A stretch of DNA of 64,000 bases. Source: Comamonas sp. KCTC 72670 (GTDB taxonomy: Bacteria > Myxococcota > Myxococcia > Myxococcales > Myxococcaceae). Shown here in pieces: positions 1 to 8,800 of this stretch (its first letter is position 1; every line of letters starts with the position of its first letter). A model generated the notes under the pieces. The model searched no databases. It was not told the DNA's origin and was given only the letters and a program-made list of their open reading frames with translations. A program made the translations under genes and the position numbers. The DNA lies in assembly GCA_014656495.1 (NCBI GenBank), contig BNCN01000007.1:1-64000 (forward strand), given 5' to 3'.

Positions 1-201
1 TTGGCCGAACCCGCGCGGCCCACTCCGTCGCGATTCCTGGGCGCTTCACGTCCGGACCTGGTTGGCCGAACCGAACAGCGACCTGATTGGCCGAGCCTTG
101 ACACTTAACGTGATGGAGAAAAGCGGAGCAGAATCAAGGACCTGAGTGCAGCCGAGCAGGCAGGTCCGCCGAAACAGGGTGGCCAGGAACATTCTTCCGG
201 C
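1..201. other. Non-coding left edge with TTGGCCGA repeats
   Basis: No convincing gene is seen before the transposase. The octamer TTGGCCGA occurs three times, at 1-8, 62-69 and 87-94, and the last two copies are both preceded by GACCTG(G/A). Repeated short blocks next to a transposase can be transposase-binding end sequences, but I could not match them to a terminal inverted repeat on the right side. The window edge cuts off the context. Confidence 0.4.
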
Positions 202-1521
202 ATGAGGAAGAGCACGCCGAGGACGAAGGTGGCTGAGGGACTGCGAGCGCTGGTGTCGGCCGAGGACATCCTGGAGGCGGCGCGGCGGTTGGGCGCGTTG
301 CAGCGCCAGCGCAAGGTGGACCTGGTGGCCTTGGTGGAGTCCACGGTGGCCGCGGTGACGCCGCTGCCCGGCACACAGACAACGGCCTTCGCCAACTACA
401 TCGCGCTCACCGGACAGAAGGTGTCGCCCAGCGCCTTCTTCGAGCGATTCAACCATGCCTTCGGGCAGTTGATGCGTGAGGTGGCCGGCCGGGCTGTCCA
501 GGCCGTGCGAGAGGCAGTCGGCGAGGATAAGCCCTTCAATGAGTTGGGGGCACTGCTGGAAGAATTCTCAGACGTGCAGGTGGCAGACTCTACCTGCCAG
601 TTGCTGCGGCGACTGGCGGCTGACTGGGCCCCCTCTACCAGCCAGGCACGGCCAGCGGCCTTCAAATGGCACGCGCTGGTGTCACTGCGAGACGAGTTGC
701 CGGTGGCGGACGGCGTGACGCCCCAGCGCACCCAGGACACACGCGCCTTGCCCGAAGAAGCGCTGGCGCCCGGCACGCTCACCTTCATGGACCTGGGGTA
801 CACGGACACCGGCCGCTTCCTCGATGCGATTGAGGCCGGAGCCCATTTCCTGGTGAGACTGAAGGCCCAGCATGACCCGAAGGTGCTGCGTGTGCACGTG
901 GGCAAGGGCGAGCGCGTGCGGGCACGTGGCATGCGACTGACGGATGCGCTGCTGCAGGGCGTGCTGCGAGAGGATGGCGGAGTCATCGATGTGGACGTGC
1001 AGATAGAGAAGCAGGGGCGCACGGCCTCGGCGCGGGTGGTGGCCGTGCAAGGGCCCGAGGGCGAGCGGCGCTGGTATTTGACGACGGTAGGCCGTGACGT
1101 GTTGACAGCCCTGGAGGTGGCCGAGGCCTACCGCCTGCGCTGGAGGGTGGAGCTTCTCTTCAAAGCCCTCAAGTCTGGTGTGGGACTGACGGCGCTGCGC
1201 GCCACGAGGCCTGGTGCGGTGCTCTCGTTGGTGTACGCCAAGGTGATTGCCCTGGCCCTCTCGCGCCTGCTGGAATTCTCGATGCGGCAGAAGGCAGGCG
1301 AGCCGGGCCAACAGCAGGAGACGGGGCGGCTCGCGCTGGTGCTGGCGTTGACCCGCTGCGCTCCACTGCTGCTGTCCCATGCGATGATGAGCCGGGGCGT
1401 GACGCTGGAGCAATTGGAGGAGCGTATCCTCCTCATCGCGGAGGTGACCGCCCGTTCACGACAGCAACGGCGCGAGCGTGAACGACGCAGGCGCGAAGCT
1501 TCCCTCGGGAGCGGCCGCTAA
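202..1521 (+). CDS. IS4-family transposase
   Basis: A 439-residue DDE transposase that moves an insertion sequence by cut-and-paste. The C-terminal half carries the IS4 signature Y-x2-R-x3-E-x6-K (YRLRWRVELLFKALK, about residues 311-325), where the Glu is the third catalytic acid. The segment TFMDLGYTDTGRF near residue 195 fits the first DDE aspartate region. The N-terminus (about 1-130) is helical and resembles the usual IS4 DNA-binding lead. The frame is intact, so it may be functional. Its 3' end abuts, within about 16 bases, a broken IS66 tnpB gene on the opposite strand, suggesting that this element inserted into that gene. Terminal inverted repeats were not identified. Confidence 0.85.
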   Translation: MRKSTPRTKVAEGLRALVSAEDILEAARRLGALQRQRKVDLVALVESTVAAVTPLPGTQTTAFANYIALTGQKVSPSAFFERFNHAFGQLMREVAGRAVQAVREAVGEDKPFNELGALLEEFSDVQVADSTCQLLRRLAADWAPSTSQARPAAFKWHALVSLRDELPVADGVTPQRTQDTRALPEEALAPGTLTFMDLGYTDTGRFLDAIEAGAHFLVRLKAQHDPKVLRVHVGKGERVRARGMRLTDALLQGVLREDGGVIDVDVQIEKQGRTASARVVAVQGPEGERRWYLTTVGRDVLTALEVAEAYRLRWRVELLFKALKSGVGLTALRATRPGAVLSLVYAKVIALALSRLLEFSMRQKAGEPGQQQETGRLALVLALTRCAPLLLSHAMMSRGVTLEQLEERILLIAEVTARSRQQRRERERRRREASLGSGR

Positions 1522-1737
1522 ACCGGAAGCGGATGGACACAGCCAGAAGCCCTGCCCGTCATAGACGAGCAGCTTCACCGCCGTCCGCTGCCGGTTTCGG
1601 AAGACGAATACCGCGCCGCTGAAGGGGTTCTCCGAGAGGGCCGCCCGGCACTGCCGCGCCAGTCCATCAACGCCCTGGCGGAAGTCCACCGGCTCAATGG
1701 CTACCAGCACCCTCATTTGAGGCGTAATTTGAATCAT
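1456..1737 (-). pseudogene. tnpB: IS66 Orf2 (TnpB) fragment, 3'-truncated
   Basis: The first ~67 residues are a recognisable IS66 TnpB/Orf2: VDFRQGVDGLARQC, FVFRNRQRTAVKLLVYDGQGFW. After Cys at about 1537 the family sequence stops and the frame runs into DNA overlapping the end of the IS4 transposase. The expected basic C-terminus (typically KRL-x-KGRF-like, total about 115 residues) is missing. The start codon overlaps the tnpA stop as ATGA (1734-1737), the usual IS66 coupling. The natural reading is that the IS4 element inserted here and removed the end of tnpB. TnpC is absent from the window. Confidence 0.8.
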
Positions 1738-2169
1738 GGGCCCCGCAGCGCGGCCACCAGGGCTGGCACGTCGAAGCCCTCACACGAGGCGGGCACGGTG
1801 AGCGTCAGCCGGCCGCCCTCCCGGGCCACGTACTCAATGACGAGGTTGGCGGCGGAGACGGGGGCCAGCAGTTGCGCGGCGCTCACCTCGACGAAGCCAT
1901 CCGGCCGCCCCGCCGCGCCGGCCTGACGCCTCGGCGGGGGCGCCGCCGACGTCCGGGCCTTCAGCCCGGCATGGCCCACCCCCAACGCGCGCGACTTGGG
2001 ACACCCCGTAGCGCTGCGCCGCCGACACCGCCTCCGTCCACAGCGCCTCCGGCATCCGTCCCTGCCGGGCACGCGTCAGCCGCCACTGCTGCAAGCGCTC
2101 GCGCAACACCTCCAACTCTTCCCCTGCGATACTGCCTCTGGCCACCGTGTCTCTCCCGGTCCGCTCCAA
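1734..2169 (-). pseudogene. tnpA: IS66 Orf1 (TnpA) with frameshift
   Basis: The N-terminal part (2169 to about 1994) reads as a TnpA-like helix-turn-helix protein ending ...YGVSQVARV. The family continuation (ALGVGHAGLKAR...) resumes in another frame and runs to the stop at 1734, ending GFDVPALVAALRGP. The frame change falls at an alternating run CGCGCGCG (1986-1993). Restoring two bases there gives a continuous VARALGVGHAGLK, so loss of a CG dinucleotide by slippage is the simplest cause. A programmed frameshift is possible but less likely given the truncated partner gene. Confidence 0.7.
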
Positions 2170-2284
2170 TGGGCCGAGGACGGTACCGGGGGGGCCCTGG
2201 GCCCTTCACGCACGTCTGCCGGAAGGACACTCTCTCGCAGCAGTCAGGTGATGGAGTGAAGGCGAGAGCTCCAGCTTCGGGCGG

Positions 2285-2376
2285 CAAAAGAAAGGGGCTG
2301 GTTGCGTGAAGAAAACCAGCCCTTTCAATTCTTGGAGCCGACACCCTGGCTTGAAATGGGGACCTGCTGATTACGA
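2285..2376. repeat. Left attachment-site copy: decayed 3' half of tRNA-Thr plus terminator
   Basis: This segment matches 11823-11913 at roughly nine bases in ten, with one single-base indel counted by eye. It contains the tRNA terminator relic (GGGCTGGTT at 2295-2303 pairing with AACCAGCCC at 2314-2322), the CCA end, acceptor strand, T-arm and anticodon-side half of tRNA-Thr, and stops matching inside the anticodon arm after ATTACGA. The 5' half of the tRNA is absent and the T-stem has accumulated mismatches. That is the expected appearance of the displaced tRNA 3' end left at the far side of an island integrated into a tRNA gene. Confidence 0.8.
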
Positions 2377-2456
2377 CGATAGATAGCGGACGAGTCTCGC
2401 TCCCCGCTAACATTGCGGAGCCCCACCGAAACGCGGTGGCACCCAGGGGGTCCGGC

Positions 2457-3584
2457 ATGGCGTTGTGGCAGTTCGGCGCGAACACGGGAACGCATGCATT
2501 GGTGGTAGGTGTCGGGCACTACCCGCATCTGCCGGGAGGCGGCGGAGCACTATATCCACTACATGGCGGAATGGGCCAGCTCACCTCAGCCCCCGTGTCA
2601 GCAAAGGCAGTCGCCGATTGGCTCGCCACCTCGTACCAGAGCACGCCGGGAGCAACGCACCCCTTGAGTTCGCTCGAGGTGTTGATCTCCGACACCTCAC
2701 CGGTCACCTACGAGCCCCGGCCTGGAGTCGGTGCACAGCCTGTCGCGCGGGCTACCTTCTCCAACTTCGAGAAGGCCGTTCTCGGCTGGTACCAGCGGCT
2801 GAATCAGTCCCCGGACAACCGGGCCGTCTTCTTCTTCTGTGGCCACGGCATCGCGGCCGGAATACAGACCACCCTTCTCTTGGAAGACTTTGGGAGCGTG
2901 CCCCACGCGGCGCTGCGTCACGCGCTCGACTTCAACAAGTTCCATCTAGGAATGGACCAGTGCGCCGCACGCACCCAGTGCTTCTTCGTCGACAGCTGCC
3001 GGGTGGCCTCCACAACGCTCCTGAACGCCTTCCAGAGCTATGGCGAGTCCATCCTGACGCCGCCCAACCGGTTCTCGACGCCCCATAGAAAGGCCCCTTC
3101 CTTTTTCTCCACTGTCCCTGGGGCTTTTGCGCATGGACGCCCGGACCAGACGAGCTTCTTCACTGAGGCGCTCCTCCAGGCCCTCCAGGGCCCCGGCTCT
3201 GCAAAGGATGGCGGCGTGTGGACCATCGTCCCCAGCGTCCTGTACCGCGCGCTGGAGCGACTCATGGCGCGCGTAGCCCAGGGGAGCGGCGCCACCCAGT
3301 CGTGCAGTGTGGAGCACTTGGCGGACTTTCCACTCCACGTCCTGCCCCGACCGCCCACTATCCCGGTGTCCGTGGACTGCAACAACCCCATCGACCTCGC
3401 CACGGCGGTGCTCCGCGTCACGGGCACGCTCGGCAACCGTGAGCAATTGCCCCCGGTGCCCAAGCCATGGGACCTCGACCTCCCAACAGGCCAGTACCGC
3501 TTCCTGGCCACCCCTCCATCGGGCACACCGCACGTTCTGGATGAGATTGTCTTTCCCCCGTACACCGACGTGGTGCTCCCATGA
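2457..3584 (+). CDS. Caspase-family (C14) cysteine protease
   Basis: A 375-residue protein with the caspase fold signature. The opening strand HALVVGVGHYPHLPG is typical of bacterial caspase-like proteins, His130 lies in FFFCGHG, and the nucleophile Cys181 lies in QCFFVDSCR, so the His-Cys dyad is intact. After about residue 290 comes a small beta-rich tail. No signal peptide or membrane segment is seen, so it is probably cytosolic. ATG 2457 is chosen because AGGGGG (2445-2450) sits six bases upstream; a GTG at 2436 is also in frame. The stop overlaps the next start as ATGA, tying it to a four-gene operon with an MBL hydrolase and a CHAT protease. Related proteases act in bacterial immunity and cell death. 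The role and cleavage target here are inferred or unknown. Confidence 0.85.
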   Translation: MALWQFGANTGTHALVVGVGHYPHLPGGGGALYPLHGGMGQLTSAPVSAKAVADWLATSYQSTPGATHPLSSLEVLISDTSPVTYEPRPGVGAQPVARATFSNFEKAVLGWYQRLNQSPDNRAVFFFCGHGIAAGIQTTLLLEDFGSVPHAALRHALDFNKFHLGMDQCAARTQCFFVDSCRVASTTLLNAFQSYGESILTPPNRFSTPHRKAPSFFSTVPGAFAHGRPDQTSFFTEALLQALQGPGSAKDGGVWTIVPSVLYRALERLMARVAQGSGATQSCSVEHLADFPLHVLPRPPTIPVSVDCNNPIDLATAVLRVTGTLGNREQLPPVPKPWDLDLPTGQYRFLATPPSGTPHVLDEIVFPPYTDVVLP

Positions 3585-4792
3585 AGGCAGAGCTTCGGCT
3601 CTGGATCGAGAGCAACGCTCCCGGGGGCAAGGTTCCCGCCATCATCCGCAGCCTGGATGGCGAAGAAGAGCAGAAAGTCCTCATCCCCATTGGCATGCCG
3701 GCCACGGCCGTGCAGCTCGCCCCTGGAAGCTACTTCGTGGAGGCTTACCTCCCCTCCGGAGAGCTGTTGCGGCGATTCGTGGACCTCAGTGCCGCCAGGC
3801 CAGAGGGAGTTGCTGTCGGGCTCTCCCCCTCACGATCTCCTCACGAGTGGCTTGAGTTCCAGCACCTTATCCTGCCACCCGAGCGGCTGCGCGAATCTCT
3901 CACCGGACCAAAGGTCTACTATCTCGACGACTACCGCGAACCGGACATCCAGCTACTGTCGCCGTTCGGAGGCCCGCTGGGCCAGCCCGGAGAGAAGTTG
4001 CTCAATGCGCTCATTCCCGAGCGCATCACGTATAGGGCCCCCTCCCCGGACCTGTTCCGGCTGGTCGCCAATGATGACACCCTCTTCCGCTACGAGTTCA
4101 CCCAGCACCGCACGCCCCAGGGCGTTCCCGCTGCGCTGCTGATCACTCCGCAGTGGGAGCACGTCTTCGTCCCAGTTCCATTCCAGTGGTTGACGATCGA
4201 CCACAAGCCGGTCCCCATCGAACTCGTCGTCAACCGGGTGACGGAGTCCGTCTCGGTAACGGTGGCCGATCCAGATTTTGCGCCCGTCCTCGGCTATCTC
4301 GCCTCCGGCCACTCGGAGCTGGCGGCTCGCGCATTGAAGGACGTGTCCCTCGGGCTGCTCTTCAGCAAGTTGGAGAATCCCTTCGCCGCTGCCGCTGGAG
4401 GCTATGTGCTCGTCCAGTCCTGGACCTCGGGACAAGAGGACGAACACTCCTGGAGCTGGCGTCGGTGGATCCATAACCTGGCGGACAGGTTTCCCTTCCT
4501 GCCCGACGGCGCCATCCTGGAGGGGCGGGTCCTCCTGTCCCTGGACTCATCGGTTGCGCGCGAGCAGGCCGCACTCAGGTTCCTTGAGGCATTCAGCCGC
4601 GGCGTGCCGTACTTCTCCGCAGGGCTTCGCATGCTCTTAGAAGGGCTGCTCGCAATCGATAACGCCCCCCTGCCCGCCGAGATCCGCCAGCGGTTCAAGG
4701 TGGCCAGGCACCACGTCCGCAAATGGGCGACTTGGATGGACCCGCGAGAGCCGTTCACCACGCTCCACATCCCTGAGAGGGAATGGTCATGA
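3581..4792 (+). CDS. Unknown protein of the caspase-CHAT operon
   Basis: A 403-residue protein I cannot assign to a named family. The first ~80 residues look like a beta-sandwich (alternating strands, PGSYFVEAYLPSGE). The C-terminal half is helical with a distinctive stretch, AAAAGGYVLVQSW followed by NLADRFPFLPDGAIL. I have an impression that similar stretches recur in proteins beside bacterial caspase genes but cannot verify it. No signal peptide, membrane helix or catalytic motif is evident. It overlaps the genes on both sides by four bases (ATGA), so its dosage is probably tied to the caspase and the MBL protein. It could be the protease substrate, an adaptor or a regulator. A small non-catalytic partner is the conservative reading. 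Confidence 0.6.
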   Translation: MKAELRLWIESNAPGGKVPAIIRSLDGEEEQKVLIPIGMPATAVQLAPGSYFVEAYLPSGELLRRFVDLSAARPEGVAVGLSPSRSPHEWLEFQHLILPPERLRESLTGPKVYYLDDYREPDIQLLSPFGGPLGQPGEKLLNALIPERITYRAPSPDLFRLVANDDTLFRYEFTQHRTPQGVPAALLITPQWEHVFVPVPFQWLTIDHKPVPIELVVNRVTESVSVTVADPDFAPVLGYLASGHSELAARALKDVSLGLLFSKLENPFAAAAGGYVLVQSWTSGQEDEHSWSWRRWIHNLADRFPFLPDGAILEGRVLLSLDSSVAREQAALRFLEAFSRGVPYFSAGLRMLLEGLLAIDNAPLPAEIRQRFKVARHHVRKWATWMDPREPFTTLHIPEREWS

Positions 4793-5835
4793 GCATCTAC
4801 CGCATCCACATGCTTCCCGCGACCCACGGGGACTGCATGTTGCTTGAGTACGGCCCGGCCACCCGGCCCCACAGGGTGTTGATCGACGGCGGCCCCCCCG
4901 GTACATGGAAGCACCTGGAGCCAGTGCTCCAGGGCATCCCCAAGCAGGAGCGCCGGTTCGACCTGCTGGTCGTGTCGCATGTGGATGCCGACCACATCGG
5001 CGGAGTACTCGAACTCTTTGAGAAGGGCGTCGATGGGCTCTCTTTCGATGACATCTGGTTCAATGGCTACCACAACCTGAAGAGCACGGAGAAGTTTGGT
5101 CCGGTGCAGGGAGAGAGGCTCACCACTCACCTGTGGCGGCAGCCGTCCTGGAACAAGGCCTTTGGTGGTGGGGCCGTCGTCGTGCCGGAGACAGGCACGC
5201 TCCCGGTGGTGAAGCTTCCGGGAGGCATGCAGCTGACCCTGCTCTCCCCCACGCGAAAGGAGCTGCTGGACCTACTACCGAAGTGGGAGCAGTCCTGCGT
5301 GAAGGCCGGGCTGGCGCCTCGGCAAGAGCCACCGGAAGAACCTCCAGCCGGGCTGGAGCTCATGGGGCCCATTGATGTCGTGGCCCTGGCGAAGGAGGAA
5401 TTCTCTGAGGATGGCTCGGAGGCGAACGGAAGTTCGATAGCCTTCTTAGCCGAGTTCGAGGGCCGCCAAGTGCTGTTCGGGGCGGATGCGCACCCGAGCG
5501 TTTTGGTGCGATCCATCCTCCGCCTGCCAGGAGGCCGCGCCCGGGTGGATGCATTGAAGCTGCCGCACCATGGGAGCAAGAAGAACCTCAGCCCCGGGCT
5601 GCTCGGAGCAGTCGACACGACCAGGTACCTGTTCTCCTCGAATGGAAGCCAGTTCCGGCACCCGGACCGGCAAACCGTGGCGCGCATCCTGTCGCGTCAG
5701 CAGCCCTGCGCGCTCTGGTTCAACTACCGCAGCGCGTATACGCAGACATGGGACGAGGACGGTTTGCGTGAGAAATGGCAGTACACCACTGTATTCCCGA
5801 AGGATGGCGCAAATGGAGTCGTTCTCGAAATTTAG
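4789..5835 (+). CDS. ComEC/Rec2-like MBL-fold hydrolase
   Basis: A 348-residue metallo-beta-lactamase-fold protein. The metal motif is SHVDADHIGG, with His64, Asp66, Asp68 and His69. This HxDxDH form is the one seen in the soluble domain of ComEC/Rec2 rather than HxHxDH. A second metal-ligand region is near ADAHPSVL and a third near LKLPHHGSKKN. No transmembrane helices are present, so it is a free hydrolase and not a DNA-uptake channel. ATG 4789 is preferred because GAGAGG ends eight bases upstream and the codon overlaps the previous stop as ATGA; ATG 4783 is two codons upstream. Substrate is unknown; a phosphodiester or nucleotide signal is plausible from the family. The gene overlaps the CHAT gene by 23 bases. 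Confidence 0.85.
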   Translation: MSIYRIHMLPATHGDCMLLEYGPATRPHRVLIDGGPPGTWKHLEPVLQGIPKQERRFDLLVVSHVDADHIGGVLELFEKGVDGLSFDDIWFNGYHNLKSTEKFGPVQGERLTTHLWRQPSWNKAFGGGAVVVPETGTLPVVKLPGGMQLTLLSPTRKELLDLLPKWEQSCVKAGLAPRQEPPEEPPAGLELMGPIDVVALAKEEFSEDGSEANGSSIAFLAEFEGRQVLFGADAHPSVLVRSILRLPGGRARVDALKLPHHGSKKNLSPGLLGAVDTTRYLFSSNGSQFRHPDRQTVARILSRQQPCALWFNYRSAYTQTWDEDGLREKWQYTTVFPKDGANGVVLEI

Positions 5836-8800
5836 CGAGGAAATCAAATACAGTGTAGACCTTGAGTCGACCGCCTGGGGCCGGCGCTCATCCCAGCTCA
5901 GGCAGCAGGCCTTTCGTCACAAGCAGGAGGGCCGACTTGCCGCGGCGCATGAGGTGTTCCTCGAGGCCGCCCGTCTCCACCCGGACGACGATCCGAGCAC
6001 TGCTGCTGCTGGAGCATGGCACGACCTTGCCAAGTCCTTCATGGACCTGTCCGGCCGTTTGCCCGAGGAGCGGTACCTTCAGGCCGAGCATCTTCTGCGG
6101 CGCGCGGCCCAATCTCCCGGCAGGCGCAAGTACCCCGGACGGCTCGCGGTGACCCTGACCATGCTCGCCAGTTGCCTGCGCTACCGGGCCGATGCGCTCC
6201 CCAGGGGGAATGCTGCAGAGGCACTGCTCGACGAGGCGGTGCTGCACTCGAACGAGGCCGTACGCCTGACGGAGGGGCTCGGGCCATCGGGCCGCCCGGG
6301 CTGTATCGACGCGCTGTACAACCTGGGCAACCTGCACGAGCAGCGTCGCGACTGGGAAGAAGCCATCCATGCTTATGACAAGGCCCTCACGCTCCAGCAG
6401 GCGGTGAGTGTGGCCACCGGCGCCAAGCCCGACTACTCCGTCCGCCTTGAACTCTCCAAGGTCCTCCCTCGCCGCAGCGGGCCGGGAGACCGTGAGCGGG
6501 CGCTCCAACTCCTGGTGGAGGTCGCCGACAGGGAGCCGGATCATGTTGATGAGGCCTGGCTCTGGCGCGCAACCCTGCTGATGGATGAGCCCACGCACCG
6601 GGACGAGGCCGCCAGGGCGCTGGAGCGAATCAATCCGCTGCGACTGAAGACGGACCGGGTCTCCCTGATGGCAGAGCTGCACCAGCGCCTGGACCCCACG
6701 TCCCAGCGCGCCCTGGAACTGTTCCGGCTCCTCGCGCAGCAGGCCATGCACCGGCGGAAGGCTGTCCTCACCGACCTGGATGCCGACCACTCGGCCTGCG
6801 AGGCCCAAGAGGCCGCGAGCTCGGCGGCCCGCGTCCTCGCCCAGCGGGGAGAAGCGGTCGCCGCCTTCATCGAGTTGGAGAACGTGAGCGGGCTGCGCTA
6901 CCTCGAAGCGCTGCACCCGTACCACTACCGTCCAGCGGACCCGGTGCTGAACGAACTCTGGCAGCACCGTCTCAAGCTGGCGACCCAGGCCAGCTATCTC
7001 GCCACCTTCGCCGGCAACCTCAGGCTGATGACAGTAGATGCGCAGCGGGAGGCCGCCGGGGGCCTGGCGACCGCGTTCGAGGACAAGGTCGCAAAGGACC
7101 CGAGCTTTCCTCATATGGGAATCGGGGACCCTTGGCTCACCTCCGTGCTGCGAGGAGCGGTCTCCGCCTCCCATCCGGCGGAGTACGTGCAGGCGCTTGC
7201 CGAGGACCGGGCCGAGGAGGCGTATCAGGTCATTGCGCTGCTGCTAGAGCGATGCCCGGAGGCCGAGCGCGAACGAATGATGGGAAGTCCCTTCCTCGAC
7301 GTGGCCGCCCTTGAGCGCATTCTGGCCGAGCAGCCCGGCACCGTACTGGTGAGGCTTCACCAGGGGCAGGACCTGCTCGCCGTCGCCGTATGGCTTAAGG
7401 ACGGCCGGGTCGTAGGCAACGCCAGCCGGGCAAATGTTCCGTTGAATGGGTGGGACTTGGTGGCCCAGGCCGCGCGGACTCCCGAGCGTGCTGATCCCGA
7501 GAACTGGAACGCGCTGCTGGCCTCAATCGACATCTCCAGCGCGTTCCTGCCCGCTCCCCGGCAGCGGATAATCCTCCTGCCCTCGTATCTGGCGGCATTC
7601 CTGCCCCTCGCCGCGCTCGGTCCCGAGGGACGGCGCCCACTGGACCTCTTTGCGTCCATCCTCTGGCTTCCCAGCCTTGCGCCGCTCATGGGCCGGCAGG
7701 TGGCCCACCCGCCCCGGCGGGGCACCCTCACCGTGCTCCCCGGCACCACGCGCTTCCACGCGCTCGCAACCGGGCTCCTGCTCCCAGACGAGAGGAGCAT
7801 TGAGGGAGCAGCCGCGCTTCCTGAAGAGGTGGCCAGCCAAGCCCGGACGGCGGATGTCATCTGCTTTTACACCCATGGGTTCCACTCAGCTGCGGAAGAG
7901 CCGTATCTCAAGCTCCACGGCAAACATCAACTCGACAGAAGCGTCCTCGTGAACCAGTGGGAGGGGGCCGAGCGCGTTGAGCTTTGGGCCTGCCAGTCGG
8001 GGGTAAATGCGCCCCTGGACCCACGCAACCCCATCGTCGACGAAGCCTTCGGTCTCGACTTCGAGTTCCTGCGCGTCGGTGTCCGGAGCGCCATTGGAAC
8101 CCTCTGGAAGGTTCCGGACTTCGTGACGGCCTGCATCGTCCACCGCTTCCGGAAGGAGCTACTCGCGGGGCGTGATGCCGCCGAGGCACTGGCCCAGGCC
8201 CAGCGCTGGTGGACTGGCGACGGGCTCCGAGCCCTGACTCAGCACATGAGCGGGGCCCCCCGGAAGGAAGGGTACAGAAACTTCATCGCCAGCCTGGGCG
8301 CGGACCTCGCCGAAGAGGACCTGCAGGACATGCTCTCCAGCGTGCCTGCTGCCCGTGCCTCCACTGACGTTATGTCCAAAGCTGAGCTTGCGTTGCTCCA
8401 CACGGTTTTCGCGAGTCCCCTCTCCTGGGCCGGCTTCCGGTTCGTCGGGGTTCCCGAGTGGCGCCCGCTAGAGGCCTGGACTGAAGAGCATGAGCGCCCC
8501 GCGAGCGACGAGGTGAAGAGCAAAGTAGAGCGCCTGCTCTCCAGCGTCGAGCGTGCGGGGGATCCAGCTCCTTCCGTCCAAGACTGGCTGGAGTCTGCGC
8601 TGAGTAGCGCCCTCGCCGCATGCGAGGGACGGCAGCCCTCTGCCGAAGAAGCGCTAGCGATTGCCCGCATCTATAGCGCCCGCCAGGTGAGCGCCCGTCC
8701 CCACAACCTGCTACTAGCGCTGGAATGGCTGCACGAAAGGCTGGCCTCCACTGGACTGGCGCCGGAGGAGGATGCCCGCCTTCGCACCGAGGCGGCGCAC

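Noticed and set aside
5570-5812. Upstream extension of the CHAT protein
   Set aside because: The added residues only overlap the MBL gene in another frame, have no similarity, and an RBS supports ATG 5813.
4789-5835. MBL protein as a competence ComEC
   Set aside because: No transmembrane or OB domains; it is only the soluble hydrolase type.
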